Shown here: in pieces, positions 6,217-13,441 of the stretch
Numbering within the stretch: position 1 is the stretch's first letter
How the letters are laid out: the number at the start of each line of letters is the position of its first letter
Source of the DNA: Flavobacteriaceae bacterium UBA5079
GTDB taxonomy: Bacteria > Bacteroidota > Bacteroidia > Flavobacteriales > Flavobacteriaceae
Direction: 5' to 3'
DNA: 19,489 nt
Assembly (NCBI GenBank): GCA_002414705.1
Contig: DIAL01000101.1
Location: forward strand, 1,341 to 20,829
Program-made: the position numbers and the translations under genes
Notes under the pieces: generated by a model
Told to the model about the DNA's origin: nothing
Database searches by the model: none
The model's input: the letters and a program-made list of their open reading frames with translations, nothing else

Positions 6217-7638
6217 TTAAAGTTTCTGAAGTGTTAATGTATCTGTACCGCCACCGCCACCACTTACATCTTGCAGTTCTATCTGTGTATTTGATATTGA
6301 GACTACATCCCAATCATCATTAAGCTCATCAAGTGGCATATTGGTTCCAAAATCAAGTAACAATTCTGTAGCGTTATCTTGTGAAGACCAAGTTCCTGCA
6401 ATGGTTGTTCCGCCATTTACAGCAGAGACTGTACCTGATATATTGAATGTAAACTCAAAGCCATTAAAATCACTCGTTTCATTATTTCCATCATCCGTAT
6501 AATTACTAACAAACCAAGTACTATTAGTTGCTGTTAAAGCGTCACTTAAAGCATCACCACTTGTGGAGCCATTACAATCGCTTTCAAATTCAAGTTCATT
6601 CTCACCCATTTCTAGTTCAAATTTAACCTCACCAGATTCTTGCTCAATTTCGTGTAAATCCCAAGTACCATTAAAGTCTGGTAAGCTAGGTATATCGATA
6701 ACAAAATCGATGTTATTTCCTGAGCCAGATACGGACCAAGTTCCAGTTATCGTGTTACTGTTCTCTGTAACGGTAATCGTACCATCCGATTCAAAATTGA
6801 AAACATACCCATTATATTGGTCTTCTATGTCATTATCATTAAGTTCAAAATCATCAACAGTCCATTCATCACAATCAGCAAATAGAGCTTCTAAATCGTT
6901 TGTTGTACAATTATCACAATCATCATCATTATAGTCATTATCATCATCTTCATCACAGCTATCATCTGCGTCTACTATAACCGTTTGTAATTCAGAAATA
7001 CTGTTAATAGTCATTGTGCTTCCATCAGCAAGAATAACCGTGATAGGAAAGCTAATCGTAACCGCAGCATAGTCATCTAAATCTTCGATAAACTCGTGCA
7101 TATCATAATCACTATTGATGACAATAGTATCAATTAATTCATTGTTTTGATTAAAAATAGATGCGGTTATTGGGTATTGAAAATCTATACACTCTATATC
7201 GTCATCATCAGAGTTTTCATCAGGACATTGAGCAATTAATGCAAGTAATTCTGGATATGAATTAACTTCCGTTGTAGTGTAGTCCTCAAAAGTTACCGTA
7301 ATCGGGAAAACGATTTCTAAAGTATCCGTATCATTATTATCGGCATCAAAGATGTCTTCAATGGTTTGGTAATCGCTAGCAGAATCAACAACAACCTCAG
7401 TTCCATTTGCAATTACTGTTACGGGCAACTGTACATTAAAGCAGCTAGCGTTATCAATAATGTTGTCGTTAGAACCGTCATTAAACGAGGTTCTACTCAT
7501 TAAATCAGCTACAGTAGAATTAGCTTGAAGTGTTTCTTCTACTGGTGGGTCAATTGACGCATCGTCTTCCGTTAGGCAAGATGTAAAAAATGCAAGGCTA
7601 AGAAGCAAAGCAAGTAATACAGGTTTTAAAGTTTTCAT
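6217..7638 (-). CDS. Multidomain Asp-rich lipoprotein (repeat array plus two lipocalin-like modules)
   Basis: The 473-residue protein has lipobox FTSC (C21). Residues 66-220 hold four copies of a 35-40 residue unit built on '(F/L)P(I/V)TV ... S..(E/D)(L/Y)': LPVTVIANGT at 71, FPITVTFEDY at 111, YPITASIFNQ at 155 and FPITVILADG at 197. They are arranged as two pairs around the acid linker near 142-149. A Cys/Asp-rich stretch, CDEDDDNDYNDDDCDNC (228-244), separates these from two copies of the module found in the downstream gene (about 255-355 and 370-473), the second ending IELQDVSGGGGGTDTLTLQK. The protein should sit on the cell surface or in the periplasm; the acidic linkers suggest calcium binding. 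It is the first gene of a leftward operon divergent from the sigma factor gene. Function is unknown. Confidence 0.8.
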   Translation of the reverse strand: MKTLKPVLLALLLSLAFFTSCLTEDDASIDPPVEETLQANSTVADLMSRTSFNDGSNDNIIDNASCFNVQLPVTVIANGTEVVVDSASDYQTIEDIFDADNNDTDTLEIVFPITVTFEDYTTTEVNSYPELLALIAQCPDENSDDDDIECIDFQYPITASIFNQNNELIDTIVINSDYDMHEFIEDLDDYAAVTISFPITVILADGSTMTINSISELQTVIVDADDSCDEDDDNDYNDDDCDNCTTNDLEALFADCDEWTVDDFELNDNDIEDQYNGYVFNFESDGTITVTENSNTITGTWSVSGSGNNIDFVIDIPSLPDFNGTWDLHEIEQESGEVKFELEMGENELEFESDCNGSTSGDALSDALTATNSTWFVSNYTDDGNNETSDFNGFEFTFNISGTVSAVNGGTTIAGTWSSQDNATELLLDFGTNMPLDELNDDWDVVSISNTQIELQDVSGGGGGTDTLTLQKL

Positions 7639-7810
7639 AAGATTGTCATTTTTTTATTTGTTGATATATGTTTAAAGCACTTAACCAAATCACACAGAAG
7701 ATGCTTTTTGTTACTGCTTATATACTTAAAACAACTTTAAAGGGCAATGTCCCAAAAAAAAATAAATATTTTTTTTTGCATACCTTTAAAAACGAAAAAT
7801 ACATAATCAT
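7639..7810. promoter_or_regulatory. Divergent intergenic control region
   Basis: These 172 bp separate the leftward lipoprotein operon from the rightward sigma factor operon and must hold both promoters. The sequence is very AT-rich, with an A run and a T run (7754-7778) and TACCTTTAA at 7781-7789, which partly resembles the flavobacterial -7 element TAnnTTTG. I could not pair this with a clear -33 TTG. GGGCAATGTCCC (7742-7753) is the only GC-rich block. Position is the main evidence. Confidence 0.4.
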
Positions 7811-8335
7811 TTGCCTAAAGATTTACATAAAAATGTTTGCGATAAATTACTTTTTTCCAAACTATACGAGAAGTACGCACAAAGCCTTAGTGACATACTC
7901 TATTACAAATATGGTGCGCTATTAAACCCATCAGATAAGGTACAAGATGCTTTTATTAAAATGTGGGAAAATTGTACCAAAGTAACTACACAAACTGCAA
8001 AATCTTATTTATATACCATTGCAAATAATATGATGCTCAATGACGTAAAGCATCAAAAAGTGGTACTTAATTATCAAAAGGTAAAGCCCAAGGAATATAC
8101 AAATGAAACGCCTGAGTTTGTAATGCGTAAACAGCAGTTTCTTGTACGATATGAAAAAGTACTATCTAGCCTAAAACCAGAGCAACGTGAAGCTTTTATA
8201 TTAAGCAAGATAGAAGGTAAAACACATCAAGAAATAGCAGATATGATAGGTGTTACCAGAAAAGTGGTTGGGCATCGTATTTATGCTGCTTATGCTATTC
8301 TAAAAGAACAGCTAGAAGATTTTAATTTGAAATAA
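7811..8335 (+). CDS. ECF-type RNA polymerase sigma factor (FecI-like, Bacteroidota type)
   Basis: The protein has 174 residues. Region 2 spans about residues 15-82 (LFSKLYEKYAQSL, then DKVQDAFIKMWENC and AKSYLYTIANNMMLND), and region 4 spans 112-168 with the helix-turn-helix KTHQEIADMIGVTRKVVGHR at 137-156. It should direct RNA polymerase to a small set of target promoters when released by the FecR protein encoded 51 bp downstream. The start is unusual: the frame has a stop at 7787-7789 and no ATG before region 2, so the TTG at 7811 is the best start. It yields a complete region 2. The next in-frame ATG lies within region 2 and would destroy it. The divergent lipoproteins and its own operon are the likely regulon, by analogy with Fec-type systems. 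Confidence 0.85.
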   Translation: MPKDLHKNVCDKLLFSKLYEKYAQSLSDILYYKYGALLNPSDKVQDAFIKMWENCTKVTTQTAKSYLYTIANNMMLNDVKHQKVVLNYQKVKPKEYTNETPEFVMRKQQFLVRYEKVLSSLKPEQREAFILSKIEGKTHQEIADMIGVTRKVVGHRIYAAYAILKEQLEDFNLK

Positions 8336-8386
8336 TTTATGGGATATTATGGATGTAAGTTGTTTTAAGAATATAACGTGAAGTAA

Positions 8387-9289
8387 ATGGATAAAAACTA
8401 CCTTATAGAGAAATGGTTGAATAATGACCTTACATCAGAAGAGCAAATAGCTTTTGATGCACTAGAAGATAATGCTTTTCTCAAAGAGATTATCCAAGAA
8501 GGACAACGATTCAAAGGGCAGAACCCATCAAAAGTTACTGCTTTTGAAAATCTTGAAAGAGAAATTGTCGATGAACCAAAAAACACTACTAATTGGACTA
8601 ATATATTCCTTAAAGTTGCAGCTGTATTTGTAATCGGTTTTGGGCTTTATTTTCTTTTAGATAAAGACCAATATAGCACTTTTGAAACCCAATTGTCACA
8701 AACAGAACAAATCACGCTTCCAGATAATTCAATGGTAACATTAAATGAATTATCACAGCTAGATTTTGATGATGATTGGACTAAAGAACGTACTGTGCAA
8801 TTAAAAGGAGAGGCTTACTTTAAAGTGGCCAAAGGCAAACGTTTTGATGTAAAAACTGAATTTGGTACCGTGAGTGTTTTAGGAACGCAGTTTAACGTAA
8901 AAGCACAAGACAGTATTTTTAGTATTATCTGCTACGAAGGATTAGTTCAGGTTAATTATAATAATACCACAACAAAGCTTCCAGCAGGTAACGCCTATCG
9001 CGTTATTAATGGTAAACCCGAAGCCTTTAATGTCGCTGTTATACAGCCTGAGTGGTTACAAAATATGAAGGTTTTTAAAGAAGCTAGTATTAAAGATGTT
9101 TTTGTGGCTATTGAAAAATATTACACAGTAAAAATCGTTACAGATTCCATAGACAACACTATATTATTTAATGGAGCGTTCGAGCTAGGTAATTTGGAAA
9201 ATGCCCTAAAAGCGACTACCAAAAGTCTTAATTTGACCTACGAAATAAATAGAAAAAACGAGGTTGTTATTAAGAATGCAAAAGAGTAA
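8387..9289 (+). CDS. FecR-family anti-sigma factor
   Basis: The protein has 300 residues in the standard layout of Bacteroidota FecR proteins. Residues 1-65 form a cytoplasmic sigma-binding region (YLIEKWLNNDLTSEEQIAFD). One membrane helix lies at about 72-91 (FLKVAAVFVIGFGLYFLL). The periplasmic FecR domain covers about 105-200 and contains ITLPDNSMVTLNE, LKGEAYFKVAKGKRFDV and VSVLGTQFNVKA. The C-terminal DUF4974 domain runs from about 228 to 298 (MKVFKEASIKDVFVAIEKYY, then GAFELGNLENALKAT). It should hold the sigma factor inactive at the inner membrane until the downstream TonB transducer signals through the periplasm. The downstream gene overlaps it by 14 bp. Confidence 0.92.
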   Translation: MDKNYLIEKWLNNDLTSEEQIAFDALEDNAFLKEIIQEGQRFKGQNPSKVTAFENLEREIVDEPKNTTNWTNIFLKVAAVFVIGFGLYFLLDKDQYSTFETQLSQTEQITLPDNSMVTLNELSQLDFDDDWTKERTVQLKGEAYFKVAKGKRFDVKTEFGTVSVLGTQFNVKAQDSIFSIICYEGLVQVNYNNTTTKLPAGNAYRVINGKPEAFNVAVIQPEWLQNMKVFKEASIKDVFVAIEKYYTVKIVTDSIDNTILFNGAFELGNLENALKATTKSLNLTYEINRKNEVVIKNAKE

Positions 9290-11783
9290 TTGGGCTTATA
9301 TTATATTTATATGTTGTGCTTTTTGGTCTTTTAAGACACAAGCACAAACATCGGATGAAAAGATTCCAATTAAAAACGCGCTCGATAGTTTAACAGCGCA
9401 ATACCAAGTACAATTCAACTATCAAAGTGATTTATTAAGTGGAATTACCGTGTTTCCGCTTTCGCGAAAGCGTACACTTGCCGAAAGTATTAAGCGTCTA
9501 GAAGCCCAAACCGCATTACGATTTACCAAAATAGGAACATCAATTTATACCATTACAAAACCATTTACAATTTGTGGTTACTTGCAAGATGTTCAGACAT
9601 TAAGCGTACTTGAAGGAGCTACCATAAGGGCAAATAAAGAGAGCAAAATAAGTGATAGCAAAGGGTTTTTTGAAATTATTGTATCGTCACTAGATGAAGA
9701 CGTTGAAATACGATTTCTAGGTTTTAAAACTATAACTCGAAAAGCTAGGTTTTTCAATACAGCGCAATGTGCAACTATAAATATGTATGAAGATGAACAA
9801 AAAATTGCAGCCGTTGTAGTACAAGGATATTTAGTTCGAGGCATTGACAAAAATAGCGACGGAACAACAGCTATAAATTTCAATAAATTTTCTGCGCTTC
9901 CAGGTCTTATAGAAACAGATGTATTGCAAACTGTACAGGCACTTCCTGGTGTACTGAGTATAGATGAAACCGTTTCTAACATAAATATTAGAGGCGGTTC
10001 ACACGACCAGAATTTAATAATGTGGGATGATATAAAAATGTATCAATCGGGTCATTTCTTCGGATTAATTTCCAGCTTTAATCCACAAATAACAAAAACA
10101 GCTACGGTTATTACTAATGGTACAGACGCTTCCTATTCTGATGGTGTTTCGGGTAGTATTCAAATGAAAACGGACAACCGAGTACAGCAAGATTTTAAAG
10201 GGAGTTTAGGTGTCAACTTCATTAGTGCCGATGTTTTTGCCGACATTCCATTAGGGGAAAAATCATCAGTACAAATTGCTGGGCGCAAGTCTGTAGATGA
10301 TTTGATTCGCACACCTACCTACGATGTTTATTTTGATAGGGTAATACAAGAAACTGAAATAGAAAATAACGTGGAAAGTGTTATAAATTCTAATCAAGAT
10401 TTTAGTTTTTACGATACATCGCTGCGATGGTTATACAGTCCTACAGAAAAAGACCAATTAAGAGTAAACTTTATTCTTATCGATAACGATTTAACCTTTG
10501 ATGAAACATCATCTGTGGAAGGTAATTTAATCACAAGACAAAGCCAGCTTTCGCAAAATAGTATTGCAGCAGGTTTAAGTTATAAACGCGTTTGGAATGA
10601 CCGATTTACAACACATTTTAACGCCCATAACACAGGCTATAAACTTCAGGCGACTAATGCTAATGTATTGCAACAACAGCGATTTTTACAAGAAAATACA
10701 GTTTTTGAAATAGGAGTTAAATTCAAAGGAACATACAAATGGGATAATCTAACCCTAGAAGCAGGATATCAATTTGTAGAGGCAAAAGTGGTCAATACAA
10801 ATGATATTGATGTGCCACGATTTTTAAGAAGAGACTCAGAGGTTTTAATGGAGAACGCTGTTTTTGCTCAGAGTCATTATCAAAATGAAGCTAAGGACTT
10901 CTCTGTAAGGCCTGGTGTACGATTAAATTACATAAATGAGTTTAATGAATTTATTATTGAACCCAGGTTAAGTATTAGAAAGAAACTAGGACAGCATTTT
11001 CAAATAGAAGCTTTAGGTGAATTTAAACATCAAAACACCTCACAGATAGTTAACTTTCAAAATGATTTTTTAGGCGTGGAAAAAAGAAGATGGCAGCTTG
11101 CAGATAATGATAGCATTCCCATTTTAAAAAGCAAACAGGCCTCTTTAGGTTTACAATATTCTAATAAAGGATGGCTGGTAGATGCAACAGGTTATTACAA
11201 ACAGGTAGATGGGATTACAGCACAAAGCCAAAGCTTCACAACAAAATATGAATTTAGGAAGACTTCCGGAAATTATGATATAATGGGAGTTGATGTCTTA
11301 TTCCGTAAACAGTTTAAAAATATAAGTAGCTGGCTTAGCTATTCTTATATGGTCAATGAGTACAAGTTTAAAAGTCTTGAAGAAATACAATTTGCGAGTA
11401 ATTTTGATACAACCCATTCATTTACTTTAGGAACTACCTATTCAAATAACAACCTTAATGTCTCAGCTGGGTTTAATTATAGAACAGGAAAACCAACCTC
11501 TGTGCCCTTGCTAGGAAATGAAATTATTGATGATGAAGTAAACTTTGATACAGCCAACAACACTCGAATACCTAATTATTTTAGGGTAGATGCATCCTTA
11601 CTCTACAAATTTCAATTATCCGAAGGATTACGTACAGAAATAGGTGCATCTGTCTGGAACGCTTTAAATACAGAAAACACTATCAATAATTACTATCGCA
11701 TAGGTTTAGATAATACACCGAACAAGTTATCAAGAGAATCACTCGGGCTGACTACTAATTTTATGGTAAGATTAAAGTTTTAA
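9276..11783 (+). CDS. TonB-dependent transducer with N-terminal STN signalling domain
   Basis: I placed the start at the ATG at 9276 (835 residues), not at a TTG 12 bp earlier, because a signal peptide begins directly there (cleavage near TQAQ, residue 24). An STN domain (about 30-92, IPIKNALDSLTAQYQVQFNY) contacts FecR in such systems. A carboxypeptidase-regulatory-like beta domain follows (about 97-180, GYLQDVQTLSVLEGATI). The plug is at about 200-315, with DVLQTVQALPGVLS and INIRGGSHDQNLIMWDDIKM. The remainder is a 22-strand-type barrel ending MVRLKF. It imports or senses a ligand at the outer membrane using TonB energy. No SusD partner is adjacent, so the ligand may be a siderophore, a peptide or a small glycan; this cannot be decided from sequence. 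Confidence 0.9.
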   Translation: MQKSNWAYIIFICCAFWSFKTQAQTSDEKIPIKNALDSLTAQYQVQFNYQSDLLSGITVFPLSRKRTLAESIKRLEAQTALRFTKIGTSIYTITKPFTICGYLQDVQTLSVLEGATIRANKESKISDSKGFFEIIVSSLDEDVEIRFLGFKTITRKARFFNTAQCATINMYEDEQKIAAVVVQGYLVRGIDKNSDGTTAINFNKFSALPGLIETDVLQTVQALPGVLSIDETVSNINIRGGSHDQNLIMWDDIKMYQSGHFFGLISSFNPQITKTATVITNGTDASYSDGVSGSIQMKTDNRVQQDFKGSLGVNFISADVFADIPLGEKSSVQIAGRKSVDDLIRTPTYDVYFDRVIQETEIENNVESVINSNQDFSFYDTSLRWLYSPTEKDQLRVNFILIDNDLTFDETSSVEGNLITRQSQLSQNSIAAGLSYKRVWNDRFTTHFNAHNTGYKLQATNANVLQQQRFLQENTVFEIGVKFKGTYKWDNLTLEAGYQFVEAKVVNTNDIDVPRFLRRDSEVLMENAVFAQSHYQNEAKDFSVRPGVRLNYINEFNEFIIEPRLSIRKKLGQHFQIEALGEFKHQNTSQIVNFQNDFLGVEKRRWQLADNDSIPILKSKQASLGLQYSNKGWLVDATGYYKQVDGITAQSQSFTTKYEFRKTSGNYDIMGVDVLFRKQFKNISSWLSYSYMVNEYKFKSLEEIQFASNFDTTHSFTLGTTYSNNNLNVSAGFNYRTGKPTSVPLLGNEIIDDEVNFDTANNTRIPNYFRVDASLLYKFQLSEGLRTEIGASVWNALNTENTINNYYRIGLDNTPNKLSRESLGLTTNFMVRLKF
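9457..9472. repeat. 16-bp perfect palindrome inside the transducer gene
   Basis: CGCTTTCGCGAAAGCG reads the same on both strands. It is in frame and encodes the segment PLSRKR between the STN strand ITV and the helix TLAESI. It is GC-rich compared with its surroundings. I recall the same palindrome as frequent in some Flavobacteriaceae genomes, which I cannot verify here. Confidence 0.75.
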
Positions 11784-11830
11784 TAATTATTTATCTATCA
11801 CGTTTTTTATCAAATTCATAGGTTATGGTT

Positions 11831-11852
11831 TCGACATAAAATTATTTGTCGA
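11831..11852. repeat. AT-loop hairpin between convergent genes
   Basis: TCGACA (11831-11836) and TGTCGA (11847-11852) flank a 10-base AT loop in the 82-bp gap between the stops of the transducer and integrase genes. The stem is short and has no T run after it, so a terminator function is only possible, not shown. Confidence 0.35.
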
Positions 11853-11865
11853 TAAAAACTACCTC

Positions 11866-13080
11866 TCAAAAGTTAATAACACTATCCAATGCATCATCAG
11901 CATCTTTGTGGATGAAGTTAGCTTGGTAGTTAATAGTAGTTTTAAGGTCTGTATGGCGATACAGCTTTTGAAGCATTAGTGGATGAATATTATCTGCGGC
12001 AATATTACCAAAAGAATGACGGGCAATATGCATCGTGACTTTTTTCTGAATACCAGCTCTTTTTGCAATTTTCTTTAAGTGGTCATTAAACTTTTTATTT
12101 GCCACTTTCTTCTTTCTATAAATATCCTTAGCATCCGATAAATTGGCTTTCTTCATTTCGGGAAAAATAAAATCATCATCATTTCTTCTATCGGAAACAT
12201 ATTGCAGTAAGATTTTTTCCACTTGTGCAGGTATTTTCAAGGACAGTAATTTTGAATTCTTACCCATTCTATAATGCAACCTGCCATCATAAATTTTAGA
12301 CCACCTTGTAAATAGAACGTCCGATACGCGCATTCCAGCAAAATAGAAACTAAACAGCCAAACATTCAAAGAATGTTTTTCCATATCGGTAAGCTCAGAA
12401 ACAGTAGCAAGCGCTTGTATTTCCTTTCCTGTAAGTCCTGTCTTGGTAGTTTCAGGAAACTTGATTTTAAATTTACCTGCCCCAAACGGATATAGTTCTT
12501 TACTTACTACTTTATCCTTGATTGCCCGATTAAAAAGTAATCGAATTAAAACCATAACATTCATAGCAGTAGTTTCGGTAAGCGAGCAAGTCCCTTTTAG
12601 ATAGATTTTGAACTTTTTGAGGAAACGCTCATCAATTTCTTGAAAAGTAAGGTGTCGCGCTTTGCAATATTTCTCAATATAACTGAGCCAAGCTGAATCC
12701 GTAGAATGGCGATTAATTTTATTTTCTGCTTCCAGAGCTTCAAGATGCTCGTCTGCAAAATCGAAGAAAGTAAGCTTTGAGGTTGGTTTATAAATTTCCT
12801 TTTTGATTTGACGTGCAGTCACATCCTTATTGTTGGTCTGTAAAACGATTAAACCTTTTCTAGCTTCTGAAAGCTTTGAGGTCAAAAGATTATTGAGACT
12901 TTCTGCATTTGGATGTGATTTCCTTATCTGAAGATTTTTTGTGTCCCAGTCTTCTAGTTCGATATAGTGACCTATGTGTTTATACGTTGAACGACGGTCT
13001 TTAGTTATCCTAATAGCAAGAGGATATAGACCTTTTGAGTTGGGCTTTTTACGAAGAATTATTTTTGCACTTGTTGACAT
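11866..13080 (-). CDS. Tyrosine recombinase / site-specific integrase (Bacteroidota type)
   Basis: The 404-residue protein is full length for Bacteroidota integrases. Residues 1-95 are the arm-type DNA-binding domain (IILRKKPNSKGLYPLAIRIT). Residues 103-195 are the core-binding SAM-like domain (FFDFADEHLEALEAENKI). Residues 213-400 are the catalytic domain. The active-site set is complete: R251 (AGMRVSDV), K274 (RMGKNSK), H351 and R354 (HIARHS), H376 (LYRHTDLKT) and nucleophile Y385 (TINYQ). It should insert and excise an integrative element by recombination at an att site. The gene starts 264 bp to the left of the end of a tRNA-Leu 3' fragment and reads away from it, the usual placement for a tRNA-targeting element. 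No excisionase gene is visible beside it. Confidence 0.92.
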   Translation of the reverse strand: MSTSAKIILRKKPNSKGLYPLAIRITKDRRSTYKHIGHYIELEDWDTKNLQIRKSHPNAESLNNLLTSKLSEARKGLIVLQTNNKDVTARQIKKEIYKPTSKLTFFDFADEHLEALEAENKINRHSTDSAWLSYIEKYCKARHLTFQEIDERFLKKFKIYLKGTCSLTETTAMNVMVLIRLLFNRAIKDKVVSKELYPFGAGKFKIKFPETTKTGLTGKEIQALATVSELTDMEKHSLNVWLFSFYFAGMRVSDVLFTRWSKIYDGRLHYRMGKNSKLLSLKIPAQVEKILLQYVSDRRNDDDFIFPEMKKANLSDAKDIYRKKKVANKKFNDHLKKIAKRAGIQKKVTMHIARHSFGNIAADNIHPLMLQKLYRHTDLKTTINYQANFIHKDADDALDSVINF

Positions 13081-13113
13081 TATGAACCTGTTTTGAGTAC
13101 GAAAGTCAAATCA

Positions 13114-13189
13114 GGTACAACATTTTGTCAAAAATTCACCTTAAAGATACGTCTTTATTAGAACTTTTGGGTACAACATAGGTACAACA
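13114..13189. repeat. Three direct repeats GGTACAACA upstream of the integrase
   Basis: Exact 9-bp copies lie at 13114-13122, 13170-13178 and 13181-13189, all in the same orientation; the last two are spaced by 11 bp, about one helical turn. They lie between the integrase start and the tRNA fragment, where arm-type integrase binding sites are expected. Confidence 0.6.
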
Positions 13190-13192
13190 AAT

Positions 13193-13204
13193 GTTGATAT
13201 CAAC
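13193..13204. promoter_or_regulatory. Operator-like palindrome upstream of the integrase
   Basis: GTTGATATCAAC is a perfect 12-bp palindrome. Just before it, CAACA at 13185-13189 and TGTTG at 13192-13196 form a second, overlapping inverted repeat. A protein dimer site (regulator, excisionase or integrase) is possible. Confidence 0.45.
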
Positions 13205-13227
13205 TGATATTAATTGACTTTAAATAA

Positions 13228-13250
13228 AATGATTAAAAACATAAATCATT
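13228..13250. repeat. Inverted repeat near the attachment site
   Basis: AATGATT (13228-13234) and AATCATT (13244-13250) are separated by 9 bp of AT sequence, about 40 bp before the tRNA fragment. It could be a recombinase or accessory-protein site, but such AT-rich repeats also arise by chance. Confidence 0.35.
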
Positions 13251-13289
13251 GAAAATGAGGTAATTTATGTTTTATTGGTGCAAGATATA

Positions 13290-13344
13290 CCAGACTTAGG
13301 ATCTAGTGCCGCAAGGTGTGGGAGTTCGAGTCTCCCCGCCCGCA
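13290..13344 (+). pseudogene. 3' fragment of tRNA-Leu(UAG), probable attachment site
   Basis: From about 13290 the sequence is a tRNA 3' half: anticodon loop CTTAGGA at 13295-13301 with anticodon TAG (13297-13299); a long class II variable arm around GCCGCAAGGTG; T-arm GGGAG-TTCGAGT-CTCCC (13320-13336, five pairs); acceptor strand CGCCCGC (13337-13343); and discriminator A at 13344. The 5' half is missing: no matching GCGGGCG acceptor strand and no D-arm precede it. The anticodon stem already carries one mismatch (C13291 against A13305), which places the junction next to 13291-13292. The gene cannot give a functional tRNA. Together with the nearby integrase it is best read as the duplicated att core left when an element entered a tRNA-Leu gene. 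Confidence 0.85.
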
Positions 13345-13356
13345 CATCGACTCGAG

Positions 13357-13385
13357 AAGCTTCAGTGAAAACTGGAGCTTTTTTT
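13357..13385 (+). terminator. Intrinsic terminator following the tRNA-Leu fragment
   Basis: AAGCTTCAGT (13357-13366) pairs with ACTGGAGCTT (13371-13380), ten pairs with one G-T, around a GAAA tetraloop, followed by a run of T to 13385. It is oriented as the natural end of the tRNA transcript, which suggests that this side is the original chromosomal flank. Confidence 0.87.
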
Positions 13386-13441
13386 ATGATTAATTTTAAG
13401 AAATTATTTTTAGAAGTTGAGTACTTTGTATAAGAAAGGAC

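Larger units (their letters stand above)
13081..13441. other. Non-coding region: integrase control and attachment region
   Basis: This 361-bp stretch has no credible gene. It contains, from left to right, the integrase upstream region with three GGTACAACA repeats, a palindrome and an inverted repeat, the tRNA-Leu 3' fragment, the tRNA terminator, and about 55 bp of AT-rich DNA before the Kelch stop codon. Confidence 0.7.

Noticed and set aside
6563..6934. 123-residue + strand open frame, Ser-rich
   Set aside because: It is the antisense shadow of the Asp-rich lipoprotein gene; Ser runs arise from reading Asp codons on the opposite strand. The same holds for 5782-6027.
7668..7925. 85-residue + strand open frame upstream of and overlapping the sigma factor start
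   Set aside because: It spans the divergent intergenic region and the first codons of the sigma gene in another frame, its composition is that of translated AT-rich spacer, and no family pattern is visible.
9593..9982. 129-residue - strand open frame
   Set aside because: It lies wholly opposite the plug and beta-domain region of the TonB transducer, which has clear family motifs.
11831..11852. Bidirectional terminator between the transducer and integrase genes
   Set aside because: The stem has only six pairs and no T run follows on either strand, so it is listed only as a weak hairpin.
13255..13344. Intact tRNA-Leu gene
   Set aside because: The 3' half is well formed, but no 5' acceptor strand complementary to CGCCCGC and no D-arm are present, and the anticodon stem is broken at 13291. 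A weak likeness of ATTGGTGCAAGATATACC to a D-arm is not enough.
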